A stretch of DNA of 64,000 bases. It comes from JAHBXL01 sp038247555 (GTDB taxonomy: Bacteria > Planctomycetota > Phycisphaerae > Phycisphaerales > UBA1924). A program made the position numbers and the translations under genes. Location: assembly GCA_038247555.1 (NCBI GenBank), contig JBBRUT010000002.1, forward strand, positions 16,955-80,954, read 5' to 3'. Each line of letters begins with the position of its first letter. Positions within the stretch are counted from its first letter, which is position 1. The notes beneath the pieces were generated by a model. It was not told where the DNA came from. It saw only the letters and a list, made by a program, of their open reading frames with translations, and did not search any database. Of the stretch, positions 35,724 to 44,983 are shown in pieces.

Positions 35724-37388
35724 TCAGCATCCGGCGAACCACAGGCTCAGGAACGCGAAGATATCCGGCACGCCGATGCCGGGTGTTCCATCAACATCTG
35801 CCCGGGGGTCCTGTGCGAACCACGCGCTCAGGAACGCGAAGATGTCCGGGACACCCACGCCGTTCGCGCCGTCAAAGTCGGCGGTGCAGGTGTTGCCGCC
35901 GCGGGGATAGAAGATTCCGAGTCCGTTCGGCCCACCGAGCGCGCCGACCGCGGCATCCGCCATGGCCTCATCGGTATAGGCAAAGTTGGCGAGATAAACA
36001 CTCTCGCCGCGGCCTTGGAGATCGGCAAAGAGGCAGATCGTCGCGGCCATCGGAGCACCCGAAGTGCCCGCGGACTTGGCCCATGGGCTGGGGAACTGGC
36101 CCCAACTGTTCCAAGTCGCCGGCTCAACCGGCGTTCCCTCAGGATTCGCCGACGAAAGGTCGCCCCAGCGAGGGTCGCTCTGCTTGCAGGATGCATACAC
36201 CCATCCCGAGCCGGAAGCCCCCATGAACTGTCCGTTCACAAAGACCCGCGACGCGAACTGGCGGTAGTGATCGTTCGACAACGCAAGCCGGAACCACTGG
36301 CCCGGCTGCACCGGCGAGAGCACGGTCGCGTTTGCCCCACTCGCCCAATAGGTGAGCCGCGCCTGCCCATCCACGATGCGGATGATCGAATCGGCAGCAG
36401 CGTTGTTGTGATGATTATCTTCAAGCAGCACGACGGAGCCGCCCGCATCCCACACATCCTGCGGGATCAGGATGTCCCAAACCATCGTCCACTGGCCATT
36501 CCGGTCTTCGGGCCAGTTGTCACGATTGGCCGGCCACAGGGCCAGACCAACACCACGACGGCGTGCAGAGTCGCCGGGAAAGTTGACGGAGCGGGTCGGG
36601 CTTGTGCGATAGACCATGTCGACTACGCCGCCCACGGGCGGGAGCCCAAAGGCAGTGGTGGTCGCGAAGCCGGACTGCTCTGCGGTCACTCCGTGCGGCG
36701 TCTGCTGGGCCGGAAAGCTATCTTCCTGGCCGATTCCCCCAAGGATCGGACCGAAAGCAGCATCGTCGAGGTAACGCAGCTTGGCCGGACCGGAAGCGAT
36801 CGCCGCGCCGCTCTGGCGAACCGAGAGCAGGTCGCCCTCGAACTGGAACTCGGAACGAACGGGCGGGGGAGGCGTCCACGTTTCAATGACCGCGCCGCCG
36901 CTGATGAAGTTGAAGCCGACAAAGAGAGGCTTGGAGATGTTGTAGATCCCCGATCGGCAGCGACCGTCAGCAAGGATCTCCTGGCGAAAAGTGAAACTCA
37001 GCGAGAGGCCTGAGAAGGTCCCGTTGAGCGATTCGTTGTCGAGCGCGGTGGGGATGGTGCCGGGCGGGTTGCGTACCGCGCCGAAAAGGAATCGCTGCTG
37101 CCCCGCCGAGAAGGTGTTTACCACATCGCCCAGCGGTGTGGGCTGAGGGACGAAGGGCGCACCGAGAATTCCGGTGCCCTGGACGATGGGATTGAACGCG
37201 AATCGGTACCCGGGCGTGGGGAAGATGGTCGCCACGGATGTGCGGATGACATCGGGCGGGTTGGTATTCAGCGAAGGGATGGATGCGCCGGTAAAATCGA
37301 CCAGGACAACGCTCTGCTGGGCATTGCCTGGCGCGGCCGCGGCGAGCACGGCGGAGAACGCGAGAAAGGGAACGGATGCGAGCCTCAT
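35724..37388 (-). CDS. Secreted LamG-like protein with GC-type dockerin
   Basis: A 554-residue secreted protein: signal peptide MRLASVPFLAFSAVLAAAAPGNAQ, a first beta-rich region, then a LamG/concanavalin-like domain (about 290-430) with WTMVWDILIPQDVWDAGG, IRIVDGQARLTYW and WFRLALSNDHYRQFASRVF. The C-terminus is a GC-type dockerin (DFDGANGVGVPDIFAFLSAW, DVDGTPGIGVPDIFAFLSLW, FAGC). LamG domains often bind carbohydrate or protein ligands. The start is the ATG at 37388 with GGAG 8 bp upstream; the open frame beyond it, to 37724, crosses the promoter region of the divergent pseudopilin. Same strand as the metalloprotease gene, 146 bp apart. Confidence 0.86.
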   Translation of the reverse strand: MRLASVPFLAFSAVLAAAAPGNAQQSVVLVDFTGASIPSLNTNPPDVIRTSVATIFPTPGYRFAFNPIVQGTGILGAPFVPQPTPLGDVVNTFSAGQQRFLFGAVRNPPGTIPTALDNESLNGTFSGLSLSFTFRQEILADGRCRSGIYNISKPLFVGFNFISGGAVIETWTPPPPVRSEFQFEGDLLSVRQSGAAIASGPAKLRYLDDAAFGPILGGIGQEDSFPAQQTPHGVTAEQSGFATTTAFGLPPVGGVVDMVYRTSPTRSVNFPGDSARRRGVGLALWPANRDNWPEDRNGQWTMVWDILIPQDVWDAGGSVVLLEDNHHNNAAADSIIRIVDGQARLTYWASGANATVLSPVQPGQWFRLALSNDHYRQFASRVFVNGQFMGASGSGWVYASCKQSDPRWGDLSSANPEGTPVEPATWNSWGQFPSPWAKSAGTSGAPMAATICLFADLQGRGESVYLANFAYTDEAMADAAVGALGGPNGLGIFYPRGGNTCTADFDGANGVGVPDIFAFLSAWFAQDPRADVDGTPGIGVPDIFAFLSLWFAGC

Positions 37389-37542
37389 GAGCGATCTCCG
37401 GACCGGGACAGCAAGTCGGGCGGTCAGATAGGAAGAGCAGCCTGCACAGACTACTCGCCGGGCGGCCTGCTGCCAACCCCTGAGTCGGGGTTTGACCGGC
37501 AATTTGCAGTCCCCGGAGCGGGGTTTGCGGTAGACTGGCACC

Positions 37543-38451
37543 ATGGGACGCCCGGGCAGAACAGCATGTGGACGGGGCGGGTTCACGCTCATCGAGCTGC
37601 TGGTCGTGATCGCGATCATCGCGCTGCTGGTCGGTCTGCTTCTGCCCGCGCTGGGCTCTGCCCGCGAGTCGGCAAGGCGGGCCAGGTGCCTCTCCAACAC
37701 GCGGCAGCTAACGCTGGCATGCACCTCTTACTCAAACGATGTGCGGCAGGGGTACTTCATCCCCGCGTACTTTGACTGGGAAGACAACATCGGTTGGCTC
37801 TTTCCCGAGTACATCTCGGACTACAACGTTGCGATCTGCCCGTCAACGCGCAACCGGGTCCGGGCGGATGTGATGCTGAGTGAGGAGCAGGGAAGCGAGG
37901 TGCAGGATGCTTATGGACGCGACTTCATCCGCGACACCTACTGGGCTGGCCGCGACAAGTTTGATGATGAGGGTGGACACAGCTACGAGATCCGCGCCTG
38001 GTTCACCGCGGGAAAGTACCCTGACGGTCGCGGCGTAGCGGTGCCGCCTCCGCTGACAGTCGGCGATCAGCTTGGCTGGAGCCGCACCGAGATGCCCCTG
38101 GTCTTCACGCTCCAGACGCGGAACCTGCTCAAGAAGCACAGCAACGTGCAGTTCCCCGACCGCTGCTACCTGATCATCGACAACGACAACGACCAGTCGA
38201 TCCTTCCGAGTGTGGGAAGGCCGGACGGAATCAACAACTGGCCGGACACCTGGAACAATCACGGCAAGGCTGGGTACAACATCTCCTTTGCCGATGGGCA
38301 CGCGAGGTTCTTCAAGGCCGATGCGGGCCTGGTCAAGATGTACATCGATAGCTGGGATGAGCCGCCGCCGAACTTCCAGAATGTCTCGGCGTATCGTCAG
38401 CGGACGGCGACGGTGAACGGGCTGAGCGTGCCGGAGTATTACTTGCCGTGA
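37543..38451 (+). CDS. Type II pseudopilin-like protein with DGH-type C-terminus
   Basis: A 302-residue pseudopilin-like protein: leader MGRPGRTACGRG, cleavage site G-FTLIELLVVIAIIALLVG, Glu at +5, then a large globular domain. Near the C-terminus NNHGKAGYNISFADGH resembles the H-X9-DG motif of planctomycetal DUF1559-type pilin proteins, here with 10 residues between His and Asp. It is less similar to the 17323/18580 pair. Its stop lies inside the end of the convergent ubiD-like gene (13-bp overlap). Probably exported by the pilus-like machine; role unknown. Confidence 0.85.
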   Translation: MGRPGRTACGRGGFTLIELLVVIAIIALLVGLLLPALGSARESARRARCLSNTRQLTLACTSYSNDVRQGYFIPAYFDWEDNIGWLFPEYISDYNVAICPSTRNRVRADVMLSEEQGSEVQDAYGRDFIRDTYWAGRDKFDDEGGHSYEIRAWFTAGKYPDGRGVAVPPPLTVGDQLGWSRTEMPLVFTLQTRNLLKKHSNVQFPDRCYLIIDNDNDQSILPSVGRPDGINNWPDTWNNHGKAGYNISFADGHARFFKADAGLVKMYIDSWDEPPPNFQNVSAYRQRTATVNGLSVPEYYLP

Positions 38452-40568
38452 CTGCCGGCGTGAGCCGCGATGGTGTCTACCCGAGCTTTGGTCGGTGGAT
38501 CCATCATCAGAATCGGCGGCCAATCCCGCACCGGCAACCCGTTGATCACCTCGCCCGGCGTCTTTGGCGTCGCATCAAACGCCGTCCGGCGGCCGCACTT
38601 GCTCAGATAGCGGTCGCGGTCGGGCGCGGTGTTGGCCATCCAGTGGAACAATGCATCATCGATGTTGCCAAGGTCGGCATCAGGGCCCACAACCACGATC
38701 CACCGCGGCAAAGCAATCTCGTCAGCAAGTCCACCGATCGCCTTGATGACTGCCGCGCCGCCCCCCCCGCCCTGCTCGCTCGCCGCGACACGCACCAGCA
38801 GCCACCAACCGCCAAGCTCCTCAGGAATACGGGCATCAAGCACGCCCGGAAGAGCACACAGCCGAGTTTCTGCAGCTCGAGCCGCATCTCCCACTGAGGC
38901 CTCAATCCCGCCCGCCGCACACAACTCAGTCGCCAGCGGATCCATCACCCGGTGCAGTTCGGCATCGCCGACCTTGCGTGTCGCATCAAGCCCCATCTTC
39001 CCGCCCGCGCCAAGGTGCGGCGCGGCATGGTCAAGAATGTCGAGCGGACCACGCACCAGCTCCATATCGCGCGCCGGCACGCACTGCTCCCCCACTGCTC
39101 GCAGCACGGCCGTGGTGTCATGCACATCAACATCGTCATCAACCACCAAGATCGTCTTGGTCCAGGCCATCTGCCCCGCGCCCCAGACCGAATGCATCAC
39201 CCGCCGCCCCTGCAGCGGATACTCCTTCTTCACCTTCAGGAACGCGCAGTTGTGAAACGCGCCGAACATCGGCAGGTCGTAGTCGATGATGTCGTGGATG
39301 ATCGTGCGCAGCAGCGGCAGGAAAAGCCGCTCCGTCGCCTTGCCCATGAAGTAGTCTTCCTGCGGCGGCAATCCCACAACCGTCGTCGGATAGATCGGGT
39401 CGCGCCGGTGTGTGATCGCCGTCACCTCGAGAATCGGATACCGGTCCGGCAACGAGTAGAACCCGGTGTGGTCGCCGAACGGTCCTTCAAACACCGCGCC
39501 GCTTCCGAGCGATGCGCCTTCCGCCCGAGGATCGAAGCCCGGCATCCCTGCCTCATGACTGACATACCCCTCGATGACGATCTCCGCGTTCGCCGGAACA
39601 TCCAGCGGCACCGTCACGCCGCGGCACAGCGGGATACCGCCGCGGTTCAGGAACCCTGCAAGCAGCAACTCGCTGATCCCCGGCGGCATCGGCGCTGTCG
39701 CGGCGTACGGCAGAACGCTTTCGCCGCCGAGCACAATCGCGACCGGCATCTTCTCGCCGCGGGCCCTCCAAGAACGCCAGTGCCGCGCACCATCGTGGTG
39801 CATGTGCCAGTGCATGGCCATGCGCTGCTTGCCGAGAAGCTGCACCCGGTACATACCGACGTTGCGGCTGGGCGGGTTCGGGTTGTCGCGGTCATCCGCG
39901 TGGATGGTGTGAATTGTGCCGAGGGTGATGTACCGGCCGCGATGCCGCTGTTCCCACTCGCTTCCCGAGCCAAGCCCGGAAATGCCGTCATTGACATTCG
40001 CCGGATACCCGAGCGCAGCGAAGTCGCCATCATGCGGCCAGCACCGCAGCAGCGGCAGCATTGTGACGTCGACATCCGCGCCCTTCGTGATCACCTGCTG
40101 ACACGCGCCGGTTCGCACCTTCTTCGGCGGGATCTTCACCAGTTCCATCAGTTCCGGCAGCTTCTTCAGTTTCGCCAGCAGCGTCGGCGGAGGCTCGGGC
40201 TTGATGAGCCTTCCCAGTCGATCCGCCAGCGCCTCCAGCCCTCCCGGCGTGTGACCCGCGGCAATCCCCACGCTAGCGTCATTGCATCCCAGCGCCATCT
40301 CCATCCGCCGATAGCTGCCAAACTGGTTGATCAAAACCGGGATGTCCGAACCCTCGACATTCTCAAGCAACAGCGCACGTCCGCCCAAATGATGAAATCG
40401 CGGGTCCGTGCGGCGTGTCGCCTCGCTCGGGAGGCTCGCCGCCGGCGACTTGCTCTCGCGATCCGCAAGCTCGGTGATCTCCAGCACCGGCGACACCCGG
40501 GCTGAAATACGCTTCAGTTCCCCGGCCTTCTCCATCGCGGCGACAAACTCGCGTGTGTTCTCGTACAT
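38439..40568 (-). CDS. UbiD-family decarboxylase (menaquinone/ubiquinone-type)
   Basis: A 709-residue UbiD-family enzyme using prenylated FMN to decarboxylate aromatic acids. Recognisable blocks are MYENTREFVAAMEKAGELKRI at the start, PVLINQFGSYRRMEMALG, IPLCRGVTVPLDVPANAEIV, EGPFGDHTGFYSLPDRYP, THRRDPIYPTTVVGLPPQED and AWTKTILVVDDDVDVHD. It is about 200 residues longer than E. coli UbiD, the extra lying in the C-terminal part, as in the longer menaquinone-type members. The start at 40568 is the family N-terminus; upstream in-frame codons overlap the divergent gene. No other quinone gene is visible, so the substrate is inferred only broadly. Confidence 0.88.
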   Translation of the reverse strand: MYENTREFVAAMEKAGELKRISARVSPVLEITELADRESKSPAASLPSEATRRTDPRFHHLGGRALLLENVEGSDIPVLINQFGSYRRMEMALGCNDASVGIAAGHTPGGLEALADRLGRLIKPEPPPTLLAKLKKLPELMELVKIPPKKVRTGACQQVITKGADVDVTMLPLLRCWPHDGDFAALGYPANVNDGISGLGSGSEWEQRHRGRYITLGTIHTIHADDRDNPNPPSRNVGMYRVQLLGKQRMAMHWHMHHDGARHWRSWRARGEKMPVAIVLGGESVLPYAATAPMPPGISELLLAGFLNRGGIPLCRGVTVPLDVPANAEIVIEGYVSHEAGMPGFDPRAEGASLGSGAVFEGPFGDHTGFYSLPDRYPILEVTAITHRRDPIYPTTVVGLPPQEDYFMGKATERLFLPLLRTIIHDIIDYDLPMFGAFHNCAFLKVKKEYPLQGRRVMHSVWGAGQMAWTKTILVVDDDVDVHDTTAVLRAVGEQCVPARDMELVRGPLDILDHAAPHLGAGGKMGLDATRKVGDAELHRVMDPLATELCAAGGIEASVGDAARAAETRLCALPGVLDARIPEELGGWWLLVRVAASEQGGGGGAAVIKAIGGLADEIALPRWIVVVGPDADLGNIDDALFHWMANTAPDRDRYLSKCGRRTAFDATPKTPGEVINGLPVRDWPPILMMDPPTKARVDTIAAHAGSHGK

Positions 40569-40581
40569 TGCAGCACACAGT

Positions 40582-41274
40582 ATGACCACCCAACCCCCCA
40601 CGCCCAAACCTCAGCCCAGCCCCAAAGCCCAGCACTTCGCCGAGAAACGCGACTGGCCCGGTTACTTCAGCGTCGTGCTCGGAAAGCCGCCGCGGGAAAC
40701 GCTCATCTCGGCGCTCGATCGCTTCGAGCGCGAGTGGGGATCCGATGCGTCGCCACGAATCCCCGATGCACAACCGCCGCTGGCGATTGATCTGGGATGC
40801 GGCGAGGGCCGCGATACGCTTGAGCTTCTCCGCCGCGGCTGGAGTGTCCACGCAGTGGACGCCCATCCCAATGCCTTTGAACTCCTGCTCCCCAGGGTGC
40901 CAACCGAGCAGCGATCGCGACTGACGACCCAGATGGCGAGCTTTGAGGAGGCACGATGGCCAAAGACGATGTTGTTGAACGCCTCGTTCTCTCTACCGTT
41001 CTGTCATCCGTCGCACTTTGACGAAGTGTGGAGCCGGATCATCGAATCGATCAAGCCGGGCGGCCGTTTCGCCGGGCAACTCTTTGGCGATCGCGACTCG
41101 TGGGCATCGATCCCCGATCGATCCCACCAGACAGAGTCTCTGGCAAGGGAACTTCTGTCGGGGCTGGAAGTTGAGGAGTTCCGCATCGACGAGAAGGATG
41201 ACAACGATGCCGTTGGGAATCCCAAACATTGGCATGCGTTCCACATCGTGGCGAGGAAGCCCGTGGGCCGATGA
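40582..41274 (+). CDS. Class I SAM-dependent methyltransferase
   Basis: A 230-residue Rossmann-fold methyltransferase. Motif I is LAIDLGCGEGRDTLELLRRG, followed by the acidic VHAVDAHP loop, and IKPGGRFAGQLFGDRDSW is the usual late motif. The first 30 residues are Pro-rich. There is no substrate signature; similarity is to the broad small-molecule group. The ATG at 40582 is only 13 bp from the divergent ubiD-like start. The ABC transporter genes follow 42 bp downstream on the same strand. Confidence 0.83.
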   Translation: MTTQPPTPKPQPSPKAQHFAEKRDWPGYFSVVLGKPPRETLISALDRFEREWGSDASPRIPDAQPPLAIDLGCGEGRDTLELLRRGWSVHAVDAHPNAFELLLPRVPTEQRSRLTTQMASFEEARWPKTMLLNASFSLPFCHPSHFDEVWSRIIESIKPGGRFAGQLFGDRDSWASIPDRSHQTESLARELLSGLEVEEFRIDEKDDNDAVGNPKHWHAFHIVARKPVGR

Positions 41275-41316
41275 TCGAGCGGCCTGTTCATTGATGCGAA
41301 GTCCCTGGAGACCGGC

Positions 41317-42545
<1,229 letters not shown>

Positions 42546-42549
<4 letters not shown>

Positions 42550-43892
42550 GGCAGACTTTCACGATATTCCTCGATGCGTACCGTGAGCTGAACAGCCGCA
42601 AGCTGTTCTGGCTCGTGCTGGCATTGTCGATCGCGGTGGTTGCAGCAATCGCGATCCCCAGCAACAACGAACGCGGGATCGGGGCATTCGGCCTGACCGC
42701 AGACATCCCATTCCTCTCGACCAAGGCGGTTACGCCGGCGGGCTTCTATAAGTTTCTGTTCTCGTGGTTCGGCATCAACCTCTGGCTGGCCTGGGGCGCG
42801 ACAATCCTCGCGCTCATCTCGACGGCCGGAATGATCCCGGAAATGGTCTCGGGCGGCGCGGTCGAGCTTGTGCTCTCCAAGCCCATCAGCCGGGCGCGAC
42901 TGTTCCTGACGAAGTATGCCGCGGGCCTGATGTTCGTGGCCTTGCAGGCGGCGGTGTTCTCGATTGGCGCGATCCTGGTCATCGGCCTTCGTGGAGGAGT
43001 TTGGGATGCGCGCCCGCTCATGGCCATCCCGCTGATGGTGCTGTTCTTCAGCTATCTCTTTAGCGTTTGCGCACTCGTCGGCATGCTGACCCGGTCGACG
43101 CTCCTGGCCCTTCTGGCCACCATCCTCGTGTGGCTGGCCTCTTGGCTCGCGGCGAGTGTTGAGGAGTTCATGCTCGATCAACGCCTGCGGCAGGAGCAGC
43201 AGGTGGAACGCATCGATGGGCAGATCAACACACTCAAGGAAACACTCGAATCGATTGACATTCAGCTGCTCGATATGGGCGTTGACCCCGCCGCGCTGGC
43301 CGAGCAACCGTCTGACGCCCCATCGCTCCCGGCCTCGACGGAGGCGACCGTCACGGTTGAGAATGCGTCATCGCCAACTGAGGCTGGGCCGGTTGCCGCC
43401 GCGGCACCCCCGACACCGGCCGCGGATGGATCGCCACCGGAGCAACGTCGCGGGTCTCGACGCGCCGGCCGAAACTTGCTGGAAGCGGGGCGGGCGCTGC
43501 TGGGGAAAATCGATGCCTCTGGCGGGTCGGCATCGCTGCTGCGGAACCGGACCCAGGTTGTGCGGCAGATCGAGCGGCTGGAGACCGAGGTCGAGCCAAC
43601 GCGTGAGCGGTCGAGTTCGACAACGACCTGGCACCGCCGCATTTATGCGATCAACGCAGTCCTCCCCAAGACCGGAGAGACCAAGCGCCTGTTTCAGCGC
43701 TTCGTCGTTGACAAAGAGGACATGGAGGGGCTCCTGAAGCTCATCGTCGAGAGCAGCGGAGATGAGGACGCGGCCAGTTCCGAAGAGGCTCTGAACAATC
43801 GTTCTTTGACGTGGGTAATCGGCACCTCGCTCGCATTCGAGTTCCTGATCCTCGGAGCCGCGACCGTGATCTTTGTGCGGCGAGATTTCTGA
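42546..43892 (+). CDS. ABC-2 type transporter permease with large soluble insertion
   Basis: A 448-residue membrane protein pairing with the ATPase just upstream. About five hydrophobic helices lie in the first 210 residues (LFWLVLALSIAVVAAIAIP, INLWLAWGATILALIST, GLMFVALQAAVFSIGAILVI, PLMVLFFSYLFSVCALVGML, LLALLATILVWLASWLAA). A soluble region of about 200 residues with coiled-coil heptads and an Ala/Pro-rich stretch follows, then a final helix (WVIGTSLAFEFLILGAATVI). EMVSGGAVELVLSKPISR matches ABC-2 permeases. The cargo is unknown; lipid, polysaccharide or protein are all possible. Confidence 0.86.
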
Positions 43893-43901
43893 AACGCCGC
43901 G

Positions 43902-43943
43902 ACCAAAACGACACAGGCCCCATGTCCTTGAACACGGGGCCTG
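43902..43943 (-). terminator. Terminator hairpin between convergent permease and regulator genes
   Basis: Arms CAGGCCCC (43914-43921) and GGGGCCTG (43936-43943) pair perfectly and the stem can extend by three bases across one mismatch. On the minus strand TGTGTCGTTTTGG follows, so it probably serves the regulator gene; it may also stop the permease transcript. Confidence 0.7.
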
Positions 43944-43972
43944 AGAAGTTCATTCTGGATTGTTCAAACCGT

Positions 43973-44554
43973 TCAGTGCACCAGGTTCGTCGAGTGCTCG
44001 ATCGCCTCGATCACCTGCCGCACCGCGAACGGCTTGCGGAGGTAGCTGTCAAAGCCCTGCGTCCGCAGGCCCTGAAGCTGCCCCTCAGTCATCTGACCGC
44101 TCATGGCGATGACCTTGGTGAGCTGCAGGTCATCGTCCTTGTGGACAAGCCCTGCCAGTGCCTTGGCCTCCGCCCCGCCCAAGTGGGCGTCGAGCAGCAG
44201 AACATGCGGCTTGAACCGCTCGCACTCGATGCCGGCCTCGAAGGCGGTCGTGGCGGTGCGGACCTCATAGTTCGCCTGCTCGGCGAGGGCCTTGCCCAGC
44301 GCCTCGACGACCTCGGTTTCGTCATCCACCACCAGGATGCGGGTTTTCCCGCCCGTGACCCCGTCAAACGGGATCCCGTGTTCCTTCATGAACCGTACGA
44401 GCTGAGATACCGGGATCCGGCGGTCCTTGGAACCGGGAATCCGATAGCCCTTGAGCTGGCCGGTATCGAACCACTTGGAGACCGTCCGAGGAGCGACATT
44501 GCAGATCTTGGCCACTTCGCCCGTTGTAAGTACATCTTTGTCGAACGGCAGCAT
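43973..44554 (-). CDS. Response regulator: N-terminal HTH plus C-terminal receiver domain
   Basis: A 193-residue regulator with an inverted layout. Residues 7-57 form a MerR/excisionase (BldC-like) helix-turn-helix: DVLTTGEVAKICNVAPRTVS, then DRRIPVSQLVRFMKEHG. Residues 71-190 form a receiver domain with the acidic pair Asp77-Asp78, phosphoacceptor Asp122 (LLLDAHL), Ser152 at the switch position and Lys174 (LRKPF). All key receiver residues are present, so phosphorylation is likely. In classical response regulators the receiver comes first. No histidine kinase is nearby. It probably senses through an orphan kinase and binds DNA via the N-terminus. Confidence 0.9.
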   Translation of the reverse strand: MLPFDKDVLTTGEVAKICNVAPRTVSKWFDTGQLKGYRIPGSKDRRIPVSQLVRFMKEHGIPFDGVTGGKTRILVVDDETEVVEALGKALAEQANYEVRTATTAFEAGIECERFKPHVLLLDAHLGGAEAKALAGLVHKDDDLQLTKVIAMSGQMTEGQLQGLRTQGFDSYLRKPFAVRQVIEAIEHSTNLVH

Positions 44555-44983
44555 CTCTACGCCCTCGCTTCGTTAGGGGAACACACGGACCTACCGCCTG
44601 ACAATGGCGACCAGTCTGCAATGCCATCGACTCCTTTTGGATGGGTCTTGACGCTTAAACCCGTTGGTCGCGGAGGTACCGCCTATTCGGACTGTGCCGG
44701 TCGCGCTCGGCTGCCGCCGCGGCCTGCGGGGGCCTTTGGGGTGGTTGGGCAGAGCCCTTCCCTGATGCGGGGGAGGCTGTTCCGAGAGCAACTTGTTTCC
44801 CCGCGTTGACATCCCCGCTGCTGGGGCGTTACGTTACCGCCCTCAACCTTTGGCTCGGCCCCCGATCTGCATCCGGGGGCGGGCGGCGTCCGTACGGGAT
44901 TGGTCCCGGCGAACGGTGTGTTCATCTTGCCTCGTTTTCGCGCCCGATCCACAATCTTGTACTGATCCTTGAAGGAGCAGCTT
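44555..44983. other. Intergenic region holding the promoter of the secretion locus
   Basis: About 430 bp between divergent genes without a convincing coding frame. It contains the TTGACA promoter listed separately, leaving a leader of about 140 nt before the first gene of the secretion locus. I see no riboswitch class that I recognise in the leader. Confidence 0.5.
44806..44835 (+). promoter_or_regulatory. Predicted sigma70-type promoter of the secretion locus
   Basis: A perfect -35 TTGACA (44806-44811) is followed after 18 bp by TACGTT (44830-44835), which keeps the key T, A and final T of the -10. It is the best promoter match upstream of the 44984 gene. Confidence 0.55.

Noticed and set aside
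34252..37013. Two long plus-strand frames (34252-35583 and 35622-37013) antisense to the dockerin genes
   Set aside because: Arg-rich, without motifs, and entirely within the antisense of the metzincin and LamG genes.
38952..40505. A 517-codon plus-strand frame over the ubiD-like gene
   Set aside because: His/Arg-rich low-information translation lying wholly within the antisense of a well-supported enzyme gene.
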